Part shown: in pieces, positions 23,736 to 30,159 of the stretch | Position numbering within the stretch: position 1 is the stretch's first letter | How the letters are laid out: every line of letters starts with the position of its first letter | Origin: Nitrospirales bacterium | GTDB taxonomy: Bacteria > Nitrospirota > Nitrospiria > Nitrospirales > UBA8639 | Assembly (NCBI GenBank): GCA_029261275.1 | Contig: JAJDBR010000029.1 | Span: forward strand, 1-42,738 | DNA: 42,738 nt | Direction: 5' to 3' | The notes under the pieces: model-generated | Database searches by the model: none | The model's input: only the letters and a program-made list of their open reading frames with translations | What the model was told of the DNA's origin: nothing | Program-made: the position numbers and the translations under genes

Positions 23736-24095
23736 ATGGAAAATATCGTGCTACCAACTAAACATTTCGTAGATAGTCAAGGCAACTACTTGGGCGCGTT
23801 CACGGGTATCCAGCGTGACGGCGGCCAAGATGAGATGGGCCGGCCTCGCCCGCCGATTATCGAGGAACCAGGGCCTACGGTGCAGAATGCCGTGGAGGTC
23901 CCGTCCCCTCCGGCGCACGGCCGCGACATGTGGGATGGGAGCGCTTGGGTGCCCCACGTCCCGCCAGGTTTGGATGTGGACGCCGAGCTCGCCAAAAAGG
24001 AAAATGCGCTCCTGCGGGCGATCGCCGAATTAGTGCCAGGGGGGAAAGCGGCGTTGAAGGCCAAAGTGACTGAGCAGAGAGGACAGAGCGCGTGA
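23736..24095 (+). CDS. Fibre-associated protein (119 aa)
   Basis: AGGGGG lies before the ATG. The product has LPTKHFVDSQGNYLGAFTGI, a Pro-rich linker, then HGRDMWDGSAWVPHVPPGLD and a helix (AELAKKENALLRAIAELVPG). The 'D..G.Y.G.F' start and 'W.G..W' motif are typical of short proteins next to fibre genes, possibly fibre assembly factors. It is the last gene of the virion block and converges on minus-strand genes 10 bases away. Confidence 0.55.
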   Translation: MENIVLPTKHFVDSQGNYLGAFTGIQRDGGQDEMGRPRPPIIEEPGPTVQNAVEVPSPPAHGRDMWDGSAWVPHVPPGLDVDAELAKKENALLRAIAELVPGGKAALKAKVTEQRGQSA

Positions 24096-24105
24096 GAGGT
24101 CGGCC

Positions 24106-24819
24106 TTAGCGACTCTCGGTGGGAGCGATCGGGCCAAAGGGATCGTGGCGTTGTCGGCCCCACATCTCCTGCTCCCAGCTATCCAAGTCGTCGAGTCGTG
24201 GACACCAGCGGCAATCCTTATAGACCAGGGTGGCTTCAATTTGTGCGCGGATGTTGACGGGGTGCATCGTGGTGAAATGTTCCCAGCGTTGCGCATAGCG
24301 GCACGGATGCATAAAAATAGGGGCTTTGGCCGGATCCGGGACGATGTCGCCATTCGCATTCTCGACCGTTTTTGTCGCGGGTCGGTTTGTACCCAAATGC
24401 ACCGTATAGGTAATCCGTTCCGCCTCATTTTCAATCGTGTGGGCGCGTCCGCCGGTCCAGCAATGGGCGCGATAGTCTTGAGCTTCGTAGCTTTGTTGTA
24501 AACAGGTCAGGACCGATCCGACATAGTTGCGAGACAGCCGCACTCCCCATCCTAAGATGAGAACCCGTTCCAGCTTCAAGCCCCAGGCATAGACGAGTTT
24601 GGTGGCCGCGTCGACTTCGTCGCGACTCTCGAGCATGAACCGATACACCCAGGTATCGTTTTCGTCTTCATGGCTTTGCCAGGGGTCGGCAATGGTTGGC
24701 AGGGTACATTTTTTCATGATGGCCGCTTGGGGAATCAAGAGCGTGAGCCGCACGGCACGATGCCCAGGGTCGGGTTGGACGGCCGGGGGAGCCGAGGGCG
24801 TGGGGGTGAGGTCGGTCAT
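24106..24819 (-). CDS. Hypothetical protein (237 aa)
   Basis: An unrecognised protein in the leftward accessory group. After a Pro/Thr-rich start it has an ordered region, ENDTWVYRFMLESRDEVDAA, then VYAWGLKLERVLILGWGVRL and YEAQDYRAHCWTGGRAHTIE. A Cys/His-containing region follows (FMHPCRYAQRWEHF and YKDCRWCPRLDD, with two closely spaced cysteines) that could bind metal. There is no clear ribosome site (only GGCGG), so the start could instead be the internal ATG at 24717. It ends 10 bases from the fibre-accessory gene; a weak hairpin (GAGAG-TCG/CGA-CTCTC) lies at the meeting point. Confidence 0.5.
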   Translation of the reverse strand: MTDLTPTPSAPPAVQPDPGHRAVRLTLLIPQAAIMKKCTLPTIADPWQSHEDENDTWVYRFMLESRDEVDAATKLVYAWGLKLERVLILGWGVRLSRNYVGSVLTCLQQSYEAQDYRAHCWTGGRAHTIENEAERITYTVHLGTNRPATKTVENANGDIVPDPAKAPIFMHPCRYAQRWEHFTTMHPVNIRAQIEATLVYKDCRWCPRLDDLDSWEQEMWGRQRHDPFGPIAPTESR

Positions 24820-24835
24820 GGGAACGCCGCCGTTT

Positions 24836-25699
24836 TCATTGGAATTTAAACGTCACCCGTAATTCTTCCTCCGTCATGTCTTCATGAAATGGCGGAAGAG
24901 GATTCACCGAGCGTATCGCTTCTTTGGCCAAGGCATCATGCTGTGGATTGCCGGTACTATCTGTAATCTCAATGTTGGAAATTTCACCGGTTTTATCGAT
25001 ACGGAATTTGGCTGTAGCGCTATCAGACTTCAGGCCCTTCATGGAAGTATGCCAGCGTTCGGCAACAGCGCTCTCAACCATCAGTAAGTATCGGTCTTTT
25101 ATGGGACGCTCTAGGTTATACCAGAAAAATCGCTGGCGAAGACTTTCCCTTTGTTTGGCACGGACGGCTTTGTCATTTTCGGGGGTGTGGGCGTATGGCC
25201 TGGATGGCTCTGGTGCATGTTTCTTAGGCGGTCGAAGCTTCGCCTCTCGGGCTTTTTCTTGCGCGAAATGCTCTTTTGATGTGAGTTGGGGGGCGCATTC
25301 AACCTCTTCCAGGTGGGGGACTTGCCGCAGGTATGAGCCTTGACTGATGGTGGTCGTCCCCAGGACTTTGACCACGCAAAACATCCACGGCACCCGATCA
25401 GCATAATTATTCGACGTCTCCATCACGGCAATATATTGCGTGGAGGGTTGGCCGGGGAGAATGGCCACCGCGGCTTGATGGGCATTAAGATTTTGGTGAT
25501 ACCCTCCGGCAAAATAGATTAGCCGACCCGTAAGACCACTGGGATCTCGGTAAAAGCCTTGCGCTTGCCATTGGTTGGTAGTCAAATCAAACGCGAGCTC
25601 GTAGTTGTCTCGCACGTCGCTGGCTGTCTCCTGGCCACTCACCATCCCAGGCAAAAAGGCACTCAAGAGTATGACGAACGACATGAGCATACGTCTCAT
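24836..25699 (-). CDS. Secreted protein with TonB/TolA-type C-terminal domain
   Basis: A 287-residue exported protein. The ATG at 25699 follows GGGAGGG and gives a signal peptide: RRMLMSFVILLSAFLPGMVS then GQETA. The middle has YELAFDLTTNQWQAQGFYRD and a Lys/Pro/Glu-rich linker (KLRPPKKHAPEPSRPYAHTP). The last ~90 residues, RWHTSMKGLKSDSATAKFRI, DKTGEISNIEITDSTGNPQH and AIRSVNPLPPFHEDM ending TFKFQ, match the TonB-C/TolA-like fold that binds TonB boxes or Tol proteins. In a phage it may act in the host envelope, possibly in receptor blocking or lysis. It overlaps neither flanking gene but is tightly packed with them. Confidence 0.7.
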   Translation of the reverse strand: MRRMLMSFVILLSAFLPGMVSGQETASDVRDNYELAFDLTTNQWQAQGFYRDPSGLTGRLIYFAGGYHQNLNAHQAAVAILPGQPSTQYIAVMETSNNYADRVPWMFCVVKVLGTTTISQGSYLRQVPHLEEVECAPQLTSKEHFAQEKAREAKLRPPKKHAPEPSRPYAHTPENDKAVRAKQRESLRQRFFWYNLERPIKDRYLLMVESAVAERWHTSMKGLKSDSATAKFRIDKTGEISNIEITDSTGNPQHDALAKEAIRSVNPLPPFHEDMTEEELRVTFKFQ

Positions 25700-25703
25700 C
25701 CTT

Positions 25704-25973
25704 TCACCCTCCCTGTTCCCATAATTTTCCCTCCACTTCCTCGGCTGGCGCCTCGCAGCATGGCTCCAGCACGGTTCTTCCAGCATACGTGACCCAGCCA
25801 ATCGTCACTCGCGAGGTGATTTGGAGTAGTTGCATGTCCCATCGATTGATAGCCTGGCACAATTGCTCGATGTGCGTGCCTTTAAGATTCAGGTTGGGGC
25901 ATAACGACCAATCCGTCGGATCTCCGTCCTGATCGCAAACCATATAGAGCCGTATCACGACGTCAGGGAGCAC
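25704..25973 (-). CDS. Hypothetical protein (at least 89 aa, start uncertain)
   Basis: The frame ends 4 bases before the TonB-domain start. From GTG 25973 it reads LPDVVIRLYMVCDQDGDPTD, then DMQLLQITSRVTIGWVTYAG. The same frame stays open and protein-like for about 38 codons further upstream (LSWAPAHIARLRREGV), without an ATG, GTG or TTG, back to a TGA near 26088. So the real start may be non-standard, lie in another frame through a frameshift, or the gene may be decayed. A role linked to the exported neighbour is possible but unproven. Confidence 0.5.
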   Translation of the reverse strand: MLPDVVIRLYMVCDQDGDPTDWSLCPNLNLKGTHIEQLCQAINRWDMQLLQITSRVTIGWVTYAGRTVLEPCCEAPAEEVEGKLWEQGG

Positions 25974-26073
25974 CCCTTCGCGGCGCAGCCTAGCAATGTG
26001 CGCCGGCGCCCAACTCAGAACCCCTGTGTCTGCATCGTCGACCCGATCAACTTGGGGGGTAGTTGCCGGATCC

Positions 26074-26361
26074 TTAACGCCTATTCATGGCTTGCTTGGG
26101 GGGGTTCCCCGGCGGCGAGCCATCCTTGGCAATTTTCAATAAAACATCCTTATAGACTTCTGGATCATTAGGCCGACAGTTTGCGTCCAGACCCAATATG
26201 GCTTGTTCGTCTAAAAATAACAGGGCTGCATTCATGATGTCGCTTTTATTGCGATTCGGATAGTCCCTTAGAAACCTCTCCAAAGCCGCTTGAGCCTGAG
26301 GCGTCAAACTTACGCTGTCTGGCTTGCTTTTATCACTCTCAGCTTTTCTAGGCCTGGCCAT
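26074..26361 (-). CDS. Ribbon-helix-helix-like DNA-binding protein
   Basis: A 95-residue protein with a basic start (ARPRKAESDKSKPDSVSLTP), then QAALERFLRDYPNRNKSDIM and NAALLFLDEQ. This strand-helix-turn-helix arrangement resembles CopG/Arc-type repressors or ParD-like proteins. It lies immediately left of a near-consensus rightward promoter and is divergent from another ribbon-helix-helix gene, fitting a regulator of that promoter. There is no clear ribosome site before the ATG, so it may be translated from a leaderless or weak message. Confidence 0.6.
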   Translation of the reverse strand: MARPRKAESDKSKPDSVSLTPQAQAALERFLRDYPNRNKSDIMNAALLFLDEQAILGLDANCRPNDPEVYKDVLLKIAKDGSPPGNPPKQAMNRR

Positions 26362-26385
26362 AGGAAATAAATGTAATGAAGGGTC

Positions 26386-26414
26386 TTGACAATAGCAAAT
26401 ATTATGTTTATAAC
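26386..26414 (+). promoter_or_regulatory. Near-consensus sigma-70 promoter of the early block
   Basis: TTGACA (26386-26391), 17 bases, TATAAC (26409-26414). It is the strongest promoter match found in the window, in an AT-rich patch between the two divergent ribbon-helix-helix genes. It should drive the rightward early/replication genes; the divergent regulator is the obvious candidate to control it. Confidence 0.75.
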
Positions 26415-26461
26415 TGTTTTATTAGGTTTTAAACTTATTTTTAATTAAGGCATTCTGACCA

Positions 26462-26659
26462 ATGAAAAATTCTCCTAGAAAAACCAGAGCCCAAGAAGCA
26501 AACGAAAAAGGGGAAAAGTCTCTCTTCGCTTGGATTGATAGCGACCTAAAGGATTGGTTTGAGGCCTCCTGTGAAACACAGCGCCGATCTTTAAAGGTCG
26601 GCCTGGAAATGATGATTGAGCGTGAACGCAACCGTCAATTGGAAAAGACCGCCACATGA
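26462..26659 (+). CDS. Small ribbon-helix-helix-like regulator
   Basis: A 65-residue protein: a basic N-terminus (KNSPRKTRAQEANEKGEKS), a strand (LFAWID), then helices DLKDWFEASCETQRRSLK and VGLEMMIERERNRQ. This is the layout of Arc/CopG-type DNA-binding dimers. It is the first gene after the strong promoter at 26386-26414, about 40 bases from the predicted start of transcription. AAGG lies rather far (13 bases) upstream. Autoregulation is likely. Confidence 0.65.
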   Translation: MKNSPRKTRAQEANEKGEKSLFAWIDSDLKDWFEASCETQRRSLKVGLEMMIERERNRQLEKTAT

Positions 26660-26720
26660 ATATTGTCATCAACCTGGGCATCTACCTTACGCCTTTCACG
26701 GAAATCACCCATTAACCCCT

Positions 26721-27182
26721 ATGTCCATTCCCGATCAAATACAAAGCTATCGGTGGCCGGCCTATCTGAAAACCACCCTGGAGCTGACCCTCGCCCGTCT
26801 CAACATGGGGAAGCCGGGGACCTGGATGAGGAATGTGGCCACCGAGCAACTCATGCTGTTGCAGGGCAATGAGCTGTTGAAGGCGGTCGGCTTTTCTCGG
26901 GCCTACCACGCATTGGAACATTCCCCGTCTGCTTCGTCCAGCGAGGAGGCTGTGGGCTTTGACGCAGCGTCAATGGCGCCGCGAACGCCCATTATCTGTA
27001 CCCATTCTCAGCGCCAGACATTTCAGGAACGGGTGCTTGAACTCTTGGCCTCGGTGGGGCCGCATGAGGTGATGAGCCGCCTGCGCCAGGGCCATGTGCA
27101 GTTTTATCAAACGAGAAAACCCGAGGCTAGCGCTGACAATGTATTTTTTCGTCAACAAGACTCGGGGTCTGTAAACAAATGA
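26721..27182 (+). CDS. Hypothetical protein (153 aa)
   Basis: The ATG at 26721 lies after a weak ribosome site. An ATGA-coupled 19-codon frame (26656-26715) bridges the previous gene and could deliver ribosomes. The product has a helix-rich N-terminal half (YLKTTLELTLARLNMGKPGT, RNVATEQLMLLQGNELLKAV) and a second helical part (FQERVLELLASVGPHEVMSR). No family is recognised. It belongs to the early region just after the regulator. Confidence 0.55.
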   Translation: MSIPDQIQSYRWPAYLKTTLELTLARLNMGKPGTWMRNVATEQLMLLQGNELLKAVGFSRAYHALEHSPSASSSEEAVGFDAASMAPRTPIICTHSQRQTFQERVLELLASVGPHEVMSRLRQGHVQFYQTRKPEASADNVFFRQQDSGSVNK

Positions 27183-27239
27183 AGACGCCTGTCAACAATT
27201 GCGTCCTTTTGGCACCACCACCATGGAACGAGGGGAATT

Positions 27240-27494
27240 ATGGCCATCTTCTTGGGGCTTCTTGCCTGGACCGTCCTATCGTTTTTCGTCGCAGTATTCT
27301 TGGGCCATGCGCTGCAACTGTGCAGGGACCACGAACCCTCAACAGGGAGGGGAGTCGATGACCGTCCTCCTGCCGGCCCTGATCCTGCTCACTGTCCTGC
27401 TTCTCGCCGGGCGGCTTGTGTGGGAGATGAGGCCGAGCCAGCCCTGTCTGGGCCCGGGGCCGCATGGCTCGCATCCGTTTCTCGTGCCGATTGA
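27240..27494 (+). CDS. Small membrane protein (84 aa), overlapping the next gene
   Basis: GAGGGG precedes the ATG. Residues 2-24 (AIFLGLLAWTVLSFFVAVFL) form one transmembrane segment, followed by a soluble part rich in Asp, Pro and Gly. The last ~45 codons overlap the next gene in another frame, so the C-terminus may be partly a by-product of the overlap. Membrane-protein pairs in overlapping frames occur in phage lysis (spanins), but no lipobox is present here. Confidence 0.45.
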   Translation: MAIFLGLLAWTVLSFFVAVFLGHALQLCRDHEPSTGRGVDDRPPAGPDPAHCPASRRAACVGDEAEPALSGPGAAWLASVSRAD

Positions 27495-27681
27495 TGCCAC
27501 TCGGTATGCCGTGTTGTGTGGCCCCTGTCTGGCGCGGCGCACGGCCGGTATTCGCCGACAGATCAGCACCATGGTGTTTCGCCGAGCGCGGTTCACCGAA
27601 CTTTTATTCACCCTTCATAGGGAGGAGCAACCTTATGACCATGAATCCCACAGTATCCAACCCGTTACCACCGTCCGCTGA
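27358..27681 (+). CDS. Small membrane-anchored protein with CxxC
   Basis: GGGAGGGGAG precedes the ATG. Residues 1-24 (TVLLPALILLTVLLLAGRLV) form a transmembrane segment. The soluble part has FLVPIDATRYAVLCGPCLAR, a CxxC that may bind zinc or act in redox, and a basic helix. No family is recognised. It overlaps the membrane gene upstream and, in another frame, the start of the next gene at 27635. Confidence 0.55.
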   Translation: MTVLLPALILLTVLLLAGRLVWEMRPSQPCLGPGPHGSHPFLVPIDATRYAVLCGPCLARRTAGIRRQISTMVFRRARFTELLFTLHREEQPYDHESHSIQPVTTVR

Positions 27682-28810
27682 TCCAGGCCAGGATCCGTCG
27701 ACGCAACTCCCGGCCTTAATCGATAAAGCGAAAGCTGACCTGGACGGCTTTCTGGCCAAGGGGGCCCATGTGCTGTGTCCCCTTGAAGTCACAGACCCCC
27801 CACCACATTTTTATCCCAAAGTCGTAGCCGTCAAGATTTCCGCCGATCCTCACGCCAAGGAAGTGTATGTCAAAGAGAAGGGATGGGAGGGAAAAGGCAA
27901 CAATCCCGGACGTCCGGATCAGTTAGAGCTGTCGAAAATTGGGCTTATGAAAATTAGTGGGACGCTGGGGATCTCCTGGGATGAGTCGTTGTCCCGCCGG
28001 ACAGATGATGGCCGCGACCCCATGAAGTGTTCGTATAAAAAGGTTGGCTACATCGAAGATTATTTGGGGAAGCGCACGACGCTTGCTGGCGAGAAGCACA
28101 TTGATCTTGGGGCCATTCAGGATGATTTAATTCTCACGAAAACCACGCAGGCTAAGGCCTATGAAAAAAAATTGCAGGGACCGTATGCCAATGATGTCCC
28201 GAGAAAGTGGAAAGAGGCCATTCAGGGCGGATATGCCACGGAATTTATTCGGGAACAAGTACAAAGCGACATGTCGAAGAAGCGTTTGTTCATGGTGGAG
28301 CTTGCTGAGACGGGGGCGATGCTTCGGGCGATTCGCTCAAAGGGGATCCGCACGAGCTTTACTCCGCAAGAATTAGCCAAGCCTTTTGTTGATGTGCGGA
28401 TGGTGCCACTCCCGGGCCTGCAACGCCCACAGGCGGAACGGGCCTATGATCAATTGTTTGGCGCGCCACCATCGCCGGCTTCGCCTAGCACTCCACATCC
28501 GGCTCATGTCCCACCTCACGCGGATGAAACCATTATCGACGCGCGAGCCTCAACGGTGGCGGAAGATCCTCCGCCGTCCATGCCACAGTCGAAGGAATCC
28601 GCGCTGGCGGATTTTGGTAATTGCGATCAAGGACAGCAAATCAGAATGATTCTCGACCTGGCCAAACGCACGAAATATCCCATGCCTTTGGCGTCGGCAG
28701 ATATGACGAAGTGGACGAAGGAACAATTGCGCGGCACGGTCGTCATCCTTCTTGACATGTCGAATCCTGCCCCAACAGGGGATCTGTTTGGGAAAGGAGG
28801 CCGATCATGA
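27635..28810 (+). CDS. Hypothetical protein preceding the Mre11/Rad50 pair (391 aa)
   Basis: GGGAGGAG precedes the ATG. The folded N-terminal ~270 residues include KAKADLDGFLAKGAHVLCPL, QLELSKIGLMKISGTLGISW and LFMVELAETGAMLRAIRSKG, then FTPQELAKPFVDVRMVPL, with 'lRAIRs.gir..ft..ELakPF', a pattern seen in phage recombination-associated proteins of the RecT/annealing type. The C-terminal part is a Pro/His-rich linker plus helix (DQGQQIRMILDLAKRTKYPM). It overlaps the Mre11-like gene by ATGA. A role in DNA recombination or replication is likely, but the exact activity is uncertain. Confidence 0.5.
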   Translation: MTMNPTVSNPLPPSADPGQDPSTQLPALIDKAKADLDGFLAKGAHVLCPLEVTDPPPHFYPKVVAVKISADPHAKEVYVKEKGWEGKGNNPGRPDQLELSKIGLMKISGTLGISWDESLSRRTDDGRDPMKCSYKKVGYIEDYLGKRTTLAGEKHIDLGAIQDDLILTKTTQAKAYEKKLQGPYANDVPRKWKEAIQGGYATEFIREQVQSDMSKKRLFMVELAETGAMLRAIRSKGIRTSFTPQELAKPFVDVRMVPLPGLQRPQAERAYDQLFGAPPSPASPSTPHPAHVPPHADETIIDARASTVAEDPPPSMPQSKESALADFGNCDQGQQIRMILDLAKRTKYPMPLASADMTKWTKEQLRGTVVILLDMSNPAPTGDLFGKGGRS

Positions 28811-30159
28811 AGTTCAGATTCTTGCATTGCGGAGATCTGCATCCTAAAAGCCTCGGCGCTTACGCCGGCAAACTTTTGGTAGATCCATCGACTGGCTATT
28901 CCGTCGCTCTTGAAGATTGCAGGAAGAGCCTGAACGCGATTTTAGCGTGGGAGAATGACAACCCTTGCGATCTCGCATTAATTGGTGGGGATGTTTTTGA
29001 TACCTCCAAGCCGACACCGGCTGAATATGCACTGATCAGTGAATTCATTCTTGGTCTACTTGATCGGTTATCCGTCGTGATGATTCTTGGCAATCACGAC
29101 ATGAATGTGAACGCCACATCTGCCACAGCCTTAGAGCCATTGCGGTCTCTGAGTAAAGCACACCTCAAGGCCAATACACCCCATCAACTTCATATTATGA
29201 CGTCGCCAGATCGGGCGTTGATTCAAACTGCAAGCGGAACAGTCTGCGTGGCTGGTTTTCCATATCCTTCCAAGGGACGGTTTCAGGCCGCTTACTATAC
29301 GGAAAGTTCTCATCTCGAAGAAAACGGCCAGCCAATCCGTAATGAACTGGGTCAGTTCAGCGGCAAGCAATTCGAAACAGTTTCACCTGAGGCGGTGATG
29401 GCTGACATGAATCAGTCCATTCGACTCGTCGTTGAAGGGATGAATGCTGGGCTCCATCCCACCGCGCCCAATATTTTTCTGGGACATGGCACGGTGAGTA
29501 CGGCCTCCATCGGTGAACAACCTCGCTCGATTGCTCATGATCTCATGATTCCCGTGGATGCCGTGGACGGCTATGACTACGTTGCCTTAAACCATGTGCA
29601 TAAATTCCAGCAGCTTGCGCCCAATGCCTATTACTCTGGGTCCTTGCTCTGCCAGTCCTTCAATGAAAAAGATGAAGTGAAAGGCTGGTGCCTGGTTGAG
29701 GTTGAAAGGGACCAGCCCCCGGTCGTGACCCACATCCCAAATCCACATTCCCGAAAATTCATTGATCTCCATATTGAAGACTTGATGGGGGAGAAAGCCG
29801 CCGCGGCGTTCAAGCCCTTACCGGAGGCTATGCTGCCGGAAACGGCCACCGTCTTAAATCGGATCTTAGACGATCTGAGTCTCTACAACGCAGAGTGCGT
29901 GTATCGCATCGTCGGAGAAGTCTCGGAGGGGTTCTATCCTGAAGCCCGCTTGGCTATTGCCACGTTTGAAGAAACCCATCCCTTTACCCAAAGCGCGATT
30001 ACTGTGAAGGCGGCGGACGACCGCATGCGCGATGCCGGCATGACCCCCTTGTTGCCGGAAGAGGCGGCGATTGAACGAGCCGTCCGCACTGTGGCGCCAG
30101 AGGAGGCCGTGGCGGCGGTGATGGAGAAGCATCGGGTGGTGCAAGGGGTGGCGTCATGA
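28807..30159 (+). CDS. Mre11/SbcD-like nuclease (gp47-like)
   Basis: A 450-residue calcineurin-like phosphoesterase. The motifs are CGDLH (D10, H12), LIGGDVFD (D62), ILGNHD (N96, H97, D98), FLGHG (H227) and LNHVH (N262-H265), then YYSGSL. Metal-binding residues of the two-manganese centre are present; the last motif reads NHVH rather than GHxH. With Rad50-like partner it processes DNA ends and supports recombination-dependent replication. It starts at the ATGA of the preceding gene and overlaps the next in the same way. Confidence 0.9.
   Translation: MKFRFLHCGDLHPKSLGAYAGKLLVDPSTGYSVALEDCRKSLNAILAWENDNPCDLALIGGDVFDTSKPTPAEYALISEFILGLLDRLSVVMILGNHDMNVNATSATALEPLRSLSKAHLKANTPHQLHIMTSPDRALIQTASGTVCVAGFPYPSKGRFQAAYYTESSHLEENGQPIRNELGQFSGKQFETVSPEAVMADMNQSIRLVVEGMNAGLHPTAPNIFLGHGTVSTASIGEQPRSIAHDLMIPVDAVDGYDYVALNHVHKFQQLAPNAYYSGSLLCQSFNEKDEVKGWCLVEVERDQPPVVTHIPNPHSRKFIDLHIEDLMGEKAAAAFKPLPEAMLPETATVLNRILDDLSLYNAECVYRIVGEVSEGFYPEARLAIATFEETHPFTQSAITVKAADDRMRDAGMTPLLPEEAAIERAVRTVAPEEAVAAVMEKHRVVQGVAS

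Noticed and set aside
27240-27681. Spanin pair
   Set aside because: No lipobox cysteine follows either hydrophobic start, and no endolysin or holin cassette is recognisable beside it.
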